Assembly (NCBI GenBank): GCA_964567045.1 | Contig: CAZMLE010000032.1 | Location: 1-42,488 of the forward strand | Reading direction: 5' to 3' | Origin: JAFNGF01 sp964567045 | GTDB taxonomy: Bacteria > Planctomycetota > Phycisphaerae > Sedimentisphaerales > Anaerobacaceae | Length of the DNA stretch: 42,488 bases | In this document: positions 7,132-14,764 of the stretch, piece after piece | How the letters are laid out: the number at the start of each line of letters is the position of its first letter | How positions within the stretch are numbered: position 1 is the stretch's first letter | Translations under genes and position numbers: made by a program | Notes under the pieces: generated by a model | Database searches by the model: none | Told to the model about the DNA's origin: nothing | Seen by the model: the letters and a program-made list of their open reading frames with translations, nothing else

Positions 7132-7812
7132 ATGAGAACTTTGATTTACGTTCCCATCATACATACCGGTGCCGATCTTGGTTCAATAGCAAAGGATGTA
7201 ACTAAGAGAGGCATTGCAGCTTTAGGAGAGGAGATCTGGGCAAAGCACCGTAGTACAGTTGATGGGTTCTGGGATGCCATATCGCACTATTTTGATTCTA
7301 TTGACGCAGGAAACACCAAAATATACCAAGACGGAATGGTTGCCGAGGGTGAAATAGGAAAGAAGATAGTTACAGAAATGTCCAAAGCCGGCAGTAAGAA
7401 TTACCAGCTCATATCGAGGCTTCTCGAAAGGGGAGCCGTCTTGGTTAAGACAGAAGACTTTGAACTGGTTAAAGAAGAGTATAATAAGTTGCTTGCTATA
7501 ACACGGGCGGAGTCAATCGTGCGGAAGATAGTAGCACTAATAAAATATAAGTTGGCAAAAAGCAGGCTTTTGCGCGAACGAGACATTTTTATTGCCGAAA
7601 GAATAAACCAGACGCTTGGAACCGGAGAGACGGGAATTATTTTCATTGGAGCTGTTCACAAGATCAAAGAAAAGCTGCCCAAAGGTATTCGAGTTGCCGA
7701 ACTAAAGGACACAGAAAAGGTGAGAAAATACCAGAGGTTGCTGCCTTTTTATAACAAACACAGAGAGCAGTTTGACGAATTAGGTGAATATCTCGTACAA
7801 GCTATTCCATAA
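7132..7812 (+). CDS. Unrecognised 226-residue protein at the end of the gas-vesicle cluster
   Basis: I do not recognise the family with confidence. The protein starts with a beta strand (MRTLIYVPIIHTGADLGSIA), has a long helical middle and contains RDIFIAERINQTL followed by GIIFIGAVHKIKEKLP. The latter pair (an R-D near a helix, then a hydrophobic strand and G-x-x-H) loosely recalls TraB/GumN-type proteins, but this is only a resemblance. It begins 12 bp after gvpJ on the same strand and ends the cluster. Its stop is only 11 bp from the convergent stop of the next gene. An overlapping frame starting at 6978 is a shadow. Confidence 0.8.
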   Translation: MRTLIYVPIIHTGADLGSIAKDVTKRGIAALGEEIWAKHRSTVDGFWDAISHYFDSIDAGNTKIYQDGMVAEGEIGKKIVTEMSKAGSKNYQLISRLLERGAVLVKTEDFELVKEEYNKLLAITRAESIVRKIVALIKYKLAKSRLLRERDIFIAERINQTLGTGETGIIFIGAVHKIKEKLPKGIRVAELKDTEKVRKYQRLLPFYNKHREQFDELGEYLVQAIP

Positions 7813-7823
7813 AGTGCGCCGGT

Positions 7824-8795
7824 TTACCGCGGGTTTTTGCCCGACGTGATGCTGGCATCCTGCATATATTGCTTGAACAGCCCATCTATATCTGCTGCTT
7901 TCGCATCGCCGGCGTGAATGACCACCCGATAGCGCAAAGTGAGCGTTTCGCCCTTCGGCAGCTCCAGGTGTCCCTCTTCGAGCCAGAACATCGGTGTCGG
8001 CGAGAAGAATCCGTAGTCGCGAGTGAACCACTTGCACGGAAACCAACGATTGGCCGGATGCTGCAAAATGGCGATGCCTTCGGTGATGCCGTTCCGCGTG
8101 CCCGAGTAATCACACCACGGCGAGGCGACGCCCAATGTGCCTTTTTCGCCCGTCTTCCCTTCTGCATTGACCAACGTGCCGCCGGAGCTGACACTCAGCT
8201 CAGGCACCACGCGGGCGGCGAACAATGAATGATTGGTCTTTAAGATGTGGATGTCTGTTAGCGGGTCCAGAGTGATTTCAACGTCGATAAATCGAAGGCC
8301 TTCAGTCGGTGCGCTTATAACGATGCGGCGCAGGTCCAAGATAGCAGGCTTTGTTTCAGGCTGCTGCCAGAGGCATTTATCGGTAAAGACGACTTGCCGG
8401 CCTTCATCCGCCCAACGTATGGCGGATAAATCTTGGATTATCTTCGGCCCCAGAGATACGATTTGTCCGCGTTCGTTGCCTTCCTGCCAGTAGTTGCCGC
8501 CGTTGACCCGGTCGCAGCCGAAGAATAAAGAGTGATGGTGCGGGTAAGGCTCCGATGTTTCTGTCGTGATGGATTTGCCGGATGCCGGCCCATTTACCGG
8601 CCAAAAATACGGATACTTTTGGGCTTTATTGAACTTATAGCAGGTAAAGAGCCTTCCGGCAACAAAGACTTGCACCTGGTCCGTGTCCGATTGCGCGGCT
8701 ACCGGCGGCGGAGCTGACTGCGCCGAAACGCCCAAAGTGTATGCAAGAACGAAAGCAAGTATTAGCATTTTTTTAGATTTTGTTACAGGTGCCAT
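7824..8795 (-). CDS. Secreted DUF6807 (PmoA-like) family protein
   Basis: 323 residues with an N-terminal signal peptide (KKMLILAFVLAYTLGVSAQ). The body matches the DUF6807 family, formerly labelled 'methane oxygenase PmoA', by features such as YPYFWPVNGPASGKSIT, PHHHSLFFGCDRVNGGNYW and HPANRWFPCKWFTRDYGFFS. Despite the old label it is not a methane monooxygenase subunit. The family is common in planctomycete sugar clusters and its reaction is not established. The ATG (8793-8795) overlaps the end of the upstream dehydrogenase gene by 13 bp, so the two form an operon. A second Met ten residues in (KKMLIL) could also be the start. Confidence 0.87.
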   Translation of the reverse strand: MAPVTKSKKMLILAFVLAYTLGVSAQSAPPPVAAQSDTDQVQVFVAGRLFTCYKFNKAQKYPYFWPVNGPASGKSITTETSEPYPHHHSLFFGCDRVNGGNYWQEGNERGQIVSLGPKIIQDLSAIRWADEGRQVVFTDKCLWQQPETKPAILDLRRIVISAPTEGLRFIDVEITLDPLTDIHILKTNHSLFAARVVPELSVSSGGTLVNAEGKTGEKGTLGVASPWCDYSGTRNGITEGIAILQHPANRWFPCKWFTRDYGFFSPTPMFWLEEGHLELPKGETLTLRYRVVIHAGDAKAADIDGLFKQYMQDASITSGKNPR

Positions 8796-10135
8796 GGGCT
8801 TCGCATCGGCCTGGAGAGCATGCGATTGGCCTGGTCATCGTTAGTGAACCGTTCCTGTCCGGGGTCCCATTTCAACTTTCGGCCAAGCCGCATCGCAATG
8901 TCACCCAGTAAACACACGGTGCAGGAGCGGTGGCCGACTTCAACCGGCGTAACGGTTTCAGCCCGCGACTTGATGCACTCAAGAAAATTGCCCTTGTGAT
9001 TGTTGCTCTGGTATAGATGCACTTCGTCAGGACCTATCGTAGAAGTGACCAGCGACTTCGGCTGGGCGTCAATCTTTCCGCGATCAACGTACACCCAACC
9101 TTCTGTGCCCTCAAACAGTACCCCCGGCTTATTCTTTTTGTCGTCTGCGCAGACGAGCTTGACCCCGTCGGCATAAGCATATTCGATGCGGAATGCACCG
9201 TGCACATCCCATAGCCCGTCCTTCGGGAATTCCGCCTGGCCTTGGATTTCAACAGGGCCGGTGTATTCGGTGCCCATGCCCCACTGAGCGATGTCGTTGT
9301 GGTGGGCGCCCCAGCCGGTTATCATGCCGGCGCCGTAATCTGAGATACGCAGCCAGCCTGGCCGGTCGTAGCCCTTTTGTGGATGAACCCGCTTTTCGGT
9401 GTATGCAGCCCAGGGTGCCGGGCCCAGCCACACATCATAGTCCAGATTCTCAGGTATCGGCATAGGCGCTTCCAGCCCGCCAGCCGGGTCAGTTGGTAGG
9501 CCAACCAATACCTGCTGCAGCTTGCCGATCCGCCCATTGCGAACTAACTCGCAGGCGAGCCGAAAATTCGATTCGGAGCGCTGCTGGCTTCCAACCTGAA
9601 AGACTCTGCCATAGCGGCGAACGCTATCACTGAGCACCCGCCCTTCTTGTATCGTTAAAGTCAAGGGCTTCTGCACGAAGATATCTTTGCCGGCCTTTGC
9701 TGCCGCAATCGCCGGCAAGGCGTGCCAATGATCGGGCGTGCAAATCATCACCGCATCAATGTCCTTTTGCTCGATGAGCTCTCTGAAGTCTCTGTAGGCA
9801 GCACAGCCTTTGTAAGTCCCGGCGGAGCTTTGTCTGCTATAGTGTGTTTCGGCCAATTGCCTGGCGTAATTTGCCCTTTTGGAATCCACGTCGCAGACGG
9901 CGACGACCTGGACCTGCTTAAATCCCAGCACTTCCTTCATATCGGCCAGGCCCATCCTTCCAACGCCGATGCAGCCCACCAGGATTCGCTCGCCTGGAGC
10001 GTTGGCGCCGAAGACTGACTTGGGAACAATCATTGGTACGGCAAAAACAGTGCTTGCTACCGTGATCGCCGAACTTTTCAGGAACTGTCGGCGATTTTGA
10101 CAGGTTGCCTTTTTAGCTTTTGTGATTGTTGGCAT
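8783..10135 (-). CDS. Gfo/Idh/MocA family oxidoreductase with twin-arginine leader
   Basis: 450 residues. A Tat-type leader (QNRRQFLKSSAITVASTVFA) precedes the Rossmann fold (ILVGCIGVGRMG, binding NAD(P)). The family motif follows as GKDIFVQKPLTL, where the Lys of the K-P pair is the usual catalytic or binding residue. The C-terminal domain contains GAGMITGWGAHHNDIAQW. These enzymes oxidise or reduce sugars and sugar derivatives; the Tat leader suggests export with cofactor bound. An AGGTAGG ribosome site precedes ATG 10133-10135. It is the first gene of a two-gene operon with the DUF6807 protein. Substrate cannot be told from sequence. Confidence 0.92.
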   Translation of the reverse strand: MPTITKAKKATCQNRRQFLKSSAITVASTVFAVPMIVPKSVFGANAPGERILVGCIGVGRMGLADMKEVLGFKQVQVVAVCDVDSKRANYARQLAETHYSRQSSAGTYKGCAAYRDFRELIEQKDIDAVMICTPDHWHALPAIAAAKAGKDIFVQKPLTLTIQEGRVLSDSVRRYGRVFQVGSQQRSESNFRLACELVRNGRIGKLQQVLVGLPTDPAGGLEAPMPIPENLDYDVWLGPAPWAAYTEKRVHPQKGYDRPGWLRISDYGAGMITGWGAHHNDIAQWGMGTEYTGPVEIQGQAEFPKDGLWDVHGAFRIEYAYADGVKLVCADDKKNKPGVLFEGTEGWVYVDRGKIDAQPKSLVTSTIGPDEVHLYQSNNHKGNFLECIKSRAETVTPVEVGHRSCTVCLLGDIAMRLGRKLKWDPGQERFTNDDQANRMLSRPMRSPWHL

Positions 10136-10300
10136 TTTTTCCTACCTTTTCTGTCTGGCTTTTGCTCTCAGGTTCTCTACCTACAACCTGTAATGATAGC
10201 AACTGCGCTGCTTATCCGCAACGCGAATTTGCTTGCGTTTTTGCGGCGTTACCTTTACTGTTAATGCTGAATGGAGACTCGCAAGTATGGGCAGAAGCCC

Positions 10301-10323
10301 AATTGACAATTGAGAATTGAAAT
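10301..10323 (+). repeat. Short AATTGNN heptamer tract
   Basis: Three consecutive 7-bp units (AATTGAC, AATTGAG, AATTGAA) just upstream of the sugar isomerase gene. This is the shortest copy of a repeat type seen at 11198, 21294 and 22851. Confidence 0.7.
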
Positions 10324-10337
10324 GGGAGACGGCAGAG

Positions 10338-11192
10338 ATGGATAAGAAACACAACAGGCGGGAATTTCTGCAAATATTAGGTGCGGGGACCGCCGCTTCA
10401 ATAGTGGCAGCTACCGGCGGTTCGGCTCAGAACCGCGGCGGAGGCGTACCGGCGGCCAAAGACACGCGGTTGAAGCTCGGTTTGGCCTCGTACACCCTGA
10501 GGAATTTTGACCTGGATAAGACCCTGGCGATGACACGACGGCTCGGCCTAAAATATATTGCGCTAAAAAGCGTGCATCTGCCGCTGGAGAGTAGTCCCGC
10601 GCAAATAGCTGAGGCAGCAGAAAAAGTCAAAAAAGCCGGGCTGGAACTTTATGGTGGGGGAGTAATATACATGAAAGATGAGGCGGAGGTCAATCGCGCT
10701 TTTGATTATGCCAAAGCTGCCGGGATGAAAGTTATTATCGGGGCCCCTGTTCCTGAGCTCTTAGCTTTGGTTAACCAGAAGGTTCAGCAGTACGACGTTA
10801 AAGTAGCGATTCACAATCACGGCCCGGGCGATAAGAATTATCCGACGCCGGCCAGCGTCTACGAAAGAATCAAAGACCTGGATAAGCGAATCGGGCTTTG
10901 TAACGACATCGGGCACACGATACGAGCGGGGGAGGATCCGTCTGTCTCGGCTGAGAGATTCGCGGACCGGCTGCTGGATGTGCACATCAAAGACGAGTCG
11001 GCAGCGACGGCCAAAGGCCAGGCGGTAGAAGTTGGCCGAGGTGTGATTGATATTCCGAAGTTTCTGCGAACGCTATCTAAAATTAACTACAATGGTGTCG
11101 TGGCTTTCGAATACGAGAAAGATGCCGACGACCCGCTGCCGGGACTGGCCGAGTCGGTCGGCTACGTCAGAGGCGTGATGGCAGCAATATAA
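10338..11192 (+). CDS. Sugar phosphate isomerase/epimerase family TIM-barrel protein, exported
   Basis: 284 residues. The leader HNRREFLQILGAGTAASIVAA is a twin-arginine signal. The body is an AP-endonuclease-2 / xylose-isomerase-like TIM barrel: LKLGLASYTLRNFDLDKTL, LKYIALKSVHLPL, VAIHNHG, IGLCNDIGHTIRAGEDP and LLDVHIKDES, with metal-binding His, Asp and Glu residues at strand ends as in the family (VHIKD, AFEYEKD). The likely reaction is isomerisation or epimerisation of a keto-sugar. ATG 10338 was chosen because GGGAGACGGCAG lies directly upstream and the leader starts there; an in-frame start at 10317 adds seven residues without support. It is divergent from the dehydrogenase at 8783-10135. 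Confidence 0.88.
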   Translation: MDKKHNRREFLQILGAGTAASIVAATGGSAQNRGGGVPAAKDTRLKLGLASYTLRNFDLDKTLAMTRRLGLKYIALKSVHLPLESSPAQIAEAAEKVKKAGLELYGGGVIYMKDEAEVNRAFDYAKAAGMKVIIGAPVPELLALVNQKVQQYDVKVAIHNHGPGDKNYPTPASVYERIKDLDKRIGLCNDIGHTIRAGEDPSVSAERFADRLLDVHIKDESAATAKGQAVEVGRGVIDIPKFLRTLSKINYNGVVAFEYEKDADDPLPGLAESVGYVRGVMAAI

Positions 11193-11197
11193 ATTGC

Positions 11198-11273
11198 GAA
11201 TTTAGAATTTAGAATTGAGAATTGGTGTTTCGAGGTCATAAATTCTATATTCTGAATTCTCAATTCTAAATTG
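11198..11273. repeat. Facing heptamer tracts (AATTTAG/AATTGAG and its complement)
   Basis: The spacer between the isomerase and glycosyltransferase genes is built of 7-bp units: AATTTAG, AATTTAG, AATTGAG on the left, and AATTCTA, TATTCTG, AATTCTC, AATTCTA on the right. The right half is the reverse complement of the same motif, so the two halves can pair around a ~16-base centre. The end of the tract runs into the ribosome site of the next gene (TTGGAGG). Confidence 0.8.
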
Positions 11274-11282
11274 GAGGTTGTT

Positions 11283-12842
11283 GTGCCGTATAACATCCGA
11301 ATTGTAAGCACGTACCCGCCGCGAAAGTGCGGAGTAGGCACGTTTTCACGAGACCTCGCCACGGCGCTGGCACATTTCACCGGCGAAGTCGGGCATATAA
11401 GAGTCGCTGCAATCGACAATGGCAGTGGCCCTTACGATATTCCTGTGGACCTGACCATTGACCAATACAATCCGCAGTCGTGGCGCGATGTTATTATGCA
11501 TATTTCCACCCGCGCGGCAGAGGCGGTTAATCCGACCGTTGTCGTACTCCAGCACGAATACGGACTGGACCCCGACAAAGACGGAAATGACGGGCAGGGC
11601 ACGAACTTCGTCGAGCTGGCAAAGGCGTTTACCGAGAGAGGCCTGACCACACTGGTATATCTGCACACCGTTCTGGACGAGCCTGATCCGCATCAAAGAA
11701 AAGTGCTGCAGGACCTTGCTCAGTTCAGCGATGGGCTTATCGTGACCACCGAAAGCGCAGTTGCGATGCTCGAATCGAGCTCTTATCGCATCGATCCGGC
11801 CAAGCTCAAACACATCGACCACGGCATCAGGATGCACCACCCCTCCCAGTATGACCGGCTGGCGATAAAACGCCGGTACGGGCTGGAAAACCATTTCCTG
11901 GTAGCAACGCTCGGGCTTCTTTCTCCCGATAAGGGAATCCAGTACGGCATCCGGGCCTACGGCAGGTTCCTGGACGAATCCTGCACAGTGGCCCAGAGAA
12001 AGCAGATAGTCTATCTAATTGCGGGCCAGTACCACCCTGAGTTCATAAAGGCGGACGGCGGACGCTCGTACCGAGAATTCCAGGATGTATTGCACAAGAC
12101 TCTGGAAGACTCCAGGCTTAGATGGTGCAAAGTCAAGGAGTTTGGCACTACAGATTTCGAGCAATATGATGTGGTCTTTCTTGATGCTTTTCTGGAAGAG
12201 ACCGCCTTGTTGAATCTTTACGGCGCAACTAATGTGATGGTGCTGCCATATCTGGATATGCAGCAAATATCGAGCGGGATTCTTGCAGACACGCTTGGAT
12301 CAGGCCGAGCGGCAATAGCGACGAAGTTTAGGTACGCAGTGGAGCTTATACACTCAAACAGACCCTGTCCAAGCGGAGTCGTCATTGGCCGACATGCCCG
12401 CGGTATTCTGGTGGATCTCGGCGAGGCATCAGTTGAACAAATTGCCGGGGCGTTGGACTATCTTATCTTCAACCCGGATAAACGTCTGCGGATGGAAAAG
12501 CAGGCCCATCAGAGAGGCTACCAGATGAGATGGGACAATAGCGCCTGGGCCCTATTGCAATACATAGACTTTGTGAGAGAGCAGAAGGAGATAATTACAG
12601 GCCGAGGCCCGAGGTTTGTCCGAGAGAAACCGTCGGTTCTTCAGTTGAATAAACACCGTCCCACTGTTAACCCACCAAAGGCGGGAGCAACGATTGATTC
12701 AAGTCCTGCGGGACAGACGGCTTTAACCGCCGAGAACGCTGACATCGCCGAGCAAAAGTTTAGAATTGTAGACGCAGCACTCTCTGACTTCGACAAGTTC
12801 AGTCGAGGCACGAACTCGGCGGTAGAAGATATGTCAAGTTAG
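11283..12842 (+). CDS. GT4-like glycosyltransferase
   Basis: About 519 residues of GT-B fold. The N-terminal half starts with NIRIVSTYPPRKCGVGTFSRDLATAL, the nucleotide-sugar transferase pattern with a glycine-rich acceptor loop. The C-terminal half has VATLGLLSPDKGIQYGIRAY, and a donor-site region LNLYGATNVMVLPYLDMQQ followed by SGILADTLGSGRAAIAT. It probably transfers a sugar from a nucleotide donor in the cytoplasm; acceptor unknown. GTG 11283 is taken as start because GGAGG lies at 11273-11277; an in-frame TTG at 11271 overlaps that site. The last ~60 residues are low in conservation and contain a repeat-derived segment (12726-12751). Its 3' end overlaps the convergent dehydrogenase gene by 9 bp. 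Confidence 0.87.
   Translation: MPYNIRIVSTYPPRKCGVGTFSRDLATALAHFTGEVGHIRVAAIDNGSGPYDIPVDLTIDQYNPQSWRDVIMHISTRAAEAVNPTVVVLQHEYGLDPDKDGNDGQGTNFVELAKAFTERGLTTLVYLHTVLDEPDPHQRKVLQDLAQFSDGLIVTTESAVAMLESSSYRIDPAKLKHIDHGIRMHHPSQYDRLAIKRRYGLENHFLVATLGLLSPDKGIQYGIRAYGRFLDESCTVAQRKQIVYLIAGQYHPEFIKADGGRSYREFQDVLHKTLEDSRLRWCKVKEFGTTDFEQYDVVFLDAFLEETALLNLYGATNVMVLPYLDMQQISSGILADTLGSGRAAIATKFRYAVELIHSNRPCPSGVVIGRHARGILVDLGEASVEQIAGALDYLIFNPDKRLRMEKQAHQRGYQMRWDNSAWALLQYIDFVREQKEIITGRGPRFVREKPSVLQLNKHRPTVNPPKAGATIDSSPAGQTALTAENADIAEQKFRIVDAALSDFDKFSRGTNSAVEDMSS
12726..12751. repeat. Copy of the ACCGCMGAGAACGC repeat inside a coding sequence
   Basis: ACCGCCGAGAACGCTGA here matches ACCGCAGAGAACGCCGA at 26379-26395 in 15 of 17 bases, and both are followed by another CGCMG unit. 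It is translated in frame as part of the C-terminal tail of the glycosyltransferase (LTAENADIAEQ). Confidence 0.55.
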
Positions 12843-13874
12843 CTTGACGAGTTTTTGCTGTTTCGCGGCTTTGTATATCGCCAGTATAAGCTGGACCGCC
12901 TTGCGGGCCTCGGCTCCGCTCAGGCAGAAATCGCCGCCGCTTTCCAGGGCCTCGATAAAGGCCTTGAAGTTGCGAGTATGATTTTCGTGCAAAATAGCTG
13001 CCGGGTCGGCTACGCCACCTAAGCCTTTTACTTTGCCGAACTTTCTGCGAGTTTCTTCGTCCTGCGGTTTTTCATCAGCAAACTGCCAGACCGTCAAACT
13101 GTCTTCCAGATAAACGACCGTGCCCTTTGTGCCGGTAATTTCAAATCGCTTGAACTGGCCGGGATAAGAGGCGGTGGTGCCATAGATAATGCCCAGAGCA
13201 CCGCTAGTGAAGCGCAAGGCTGCTACTGCGGTATCTTCTGCTTCGATTTGTGGATGCCCAAGTTTAGCGCTATAAGCCTGCACCGATTCAACGGGCGGCA
13301 TCAGGTCGCACAACATATCGACCATGTGGATGGCTTGATTCATCAACGCCCCACCGCCGTCTAATTTCCACGTGCCGTGCCAGGAGTCTTTGTAGTACTC
13401 GTCGCTGCGCCACCACGGAACATACGCTCCGGCGTAAGTTATCACGCCAAAGCGTCCCGACTTTATGGCTTCTCTAAGGACCGTCTGCGCATCGGCAAAC
13501 CGGTTCTGGAACACTCCGCCCAAAAGCGTTCCTGCCTTTTTGTGGGCATCAATCATCGCATCGATCCGCTGGAGCGTAATCTCCAGCGGTTTTTCACAAA
13601 GTACATGTTTTCCCGCCTTTGCGGCGGCGATAGCAGGCTCAAGATGTGCTCCGCTTGGCGTAGCGATGGTGACGATGTCGATTTCCTTGCTTTTTAGCAT
13701 CTCCTGGCAGCTTACGAAAGGCTTACAGCGGTATTTATCCGCCAATTTTTGGGCGCGAGCTGCAATTGTGTCGCAACATGCGGCCAATTTTGCGTTGGGA
13801 ATATCTGCAATTGCTCTCGCGTGAAAGTCCGCTATTAGCCCGGCGCCAACTATTCCGAAATTCCACGTTTTCAT
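12834..13874 (-). CDS. Gfo/Idh/MocA family oxidoreductase, cytoplasmic
   Basis: 346 residues. The Rossmann motif NFGIVGAGLIADFHARAI is at the N-terminus, the family motif GKHVLCEKPLEI follows, and the second domain has GGGALMNQAIHMVDMLCDLM with the conserved His-Met-x-Asp. There is no export leader, so it probably acts in the cytoplasm, oxidising or reducing a sugar or inositol-type substrate with NAD(P). The frame extends 51 codons further upstream, but that part overlaps the sequence encoding the next gene's C-terminus and has no family match, so ATG 13872-13874 is chosen. The gene lies downstream of an isomerase and an enolase-like gene in one leftward operon. Confidence 0.92.
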   Translation of the reverse strand: MKTWNFGIVGAGLIADFHARAIADIPNAKLAACCDTIAARAQKLADKYRCKPFVSCQEMLKSKEIDIVTIATPSGAHLEPAIAAAKAGKHVLCEKPLEITLQRIDAMIDAHKKAGTLLGGVFQNRFADAQTVLREAIKSGRFGVITYAGAYVPWWRSDEYYKDSWHGTWKLDGGGALMNQAIHMVDMLCDLMPPVESVQAYSAKLGHPQIEAEDTAVAALRFTSGALGIIYGTTASYPGQFKRFEITGTKGTVVYLEDSLTVWQFADEKPQDEETRRKFGKVKGLGGVADPAAILHENHTRNFKAFIEALESGGDFCLSGAEARKAVQLILAIYKAAKQQKLVKLT

Positions 13875-13897
13875 ATCTGGTTTATCTCCCAACCCGG

Positions 13898-14731
13898 TCA
13901 ATCGCATTCCAATCCGACTTCGGCTGCAAGCTCTCTTACCGCATCGATTGCCCGGCTGAAAAGTTCCGGACCTGTCGAGCCGCCGAATTGGCCGCCCGCC
14001 TCCAGATGCGGCTCCATAGTAAGGCAACCATCGTAATTGATCGCTGCCAGCTCGGCGAGCAACTCTTTTATTTGGCCATCGCCCTGGCCCGGCATACTGC
14101 CTATGTCTTCGCCGAGCTTCCAGTCTTTTATGTGGATGTGGACCACATAAGGCTTCATCGAGGGCCAGCAGCGTTTGACATTATCGGTGATTTTCTGTCC
14201 CCATACAAAGTTGCCGGGGTCATACACCAGCCGAAGCTTAGGCGAATTGACGGTCTTGACCAGATCCACACAGTTCTCTGCGGTGTCCCCGTAAATATGG
14301 GTTTCGTTCTCGTGGACCATTGTGACATCGACGCCTTTTACAATCTCGACCTTCGCCAACATTCGCTCGATCACCTGCTCGCGGCAGTCGTGGATGTCTT
14401 TGCTTGGCGGGGCATAATAGCTGAACATTCTGATGTATGGCGTTTCAAAGAACTCGGCCAGCTCAACTGCGTGCTTGAATTTGTCTAAGTGAGGCCCAAA
14501 AGGCTCATCCAGCTTTACCTTACCTATCGGCGAGCCGATGGCACTTACCTTTAGATTGTGGTCTTGTATCATTTTCTTTGCGTCGCTAAGCTCTCGCTTT
14601 TTGAGGTCCATAATATTCTTTTTGTTAATAAATCGCGGCTCAATGTAGGCCACCTTCTGACTGGCAAGATATTTAACCTGCCCCAGAAAGTCGTCTGTCG
14701 CTTCATCCGCAAATGCACTTAATTTTGCCAT
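13898..14731 (-). CDS. Sugar phosphate isomerase/epimerase family TIM-barrel protein
   Basis: 277 residues without a leader. Family features are LSAFADEATDDFLGQVKYL at the N-terminus, YIRMFSYY, VTMVHENETHIYGDT, LRLVYDPGNFVWG and VVHIHIKDWKLGEDIGSMPGQG, ending with CLTMEPHL. Glu, Asp and His residues in these segments are the usual metal ligands. An AAAGGAGC ribosome site precedes ATG 14729-14731. It lies between the enolase-like gene and the dehydrogenase gene, 23 bp from the latter. Together they suggest a path in which a sugar acid is dehydrated, isomerised and oxidised, but the substrate is unknown. Confidence 0.9.
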   Translation of the reverse strand: MAKLSAFADEATDDFLGQVKYLASQKVAYIEPRFINKKNIMDLKKRELSDAKKMIQDHNLKVSAIGSPIGKVKLDEPFGPHLDKFKHAVELAEFFETPYIRMFSYYAPPSKDIHDCREQVIERMLAKVEIVKGVDVTMVHENETHIYGDTAENCVDLVKTVNSPKLRLVYDPGNFVWGQKITDNVKRCWPSMKPYVVHIHIKDWKLGEDIGSMPGQGDGQIKELLAELAAINYDGCLTMEPHLEAGGQFGGSTGPELFSRAIDAVRELAAEVGLECD

Positions 14732-14764
14732 TTTCAGTTGCTCCTTTTACAAGACAAAATCACT

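Noticed and set aside
7824..8795. Particulate methane monooxygenase subunit, suggested by the old PmoA label of the family
   Set aside because: The protein is a secreted DUF6807 member with no membrane helices beyond its signal peptide, and it lies in a sugar cluster.
10126..10320. A 64-residue frame in the divergent spacer before the sugar isomerase
   Set aside because: No ribosome site, no family match, and it overlaps the start of the divergent dehydrogenase gene.
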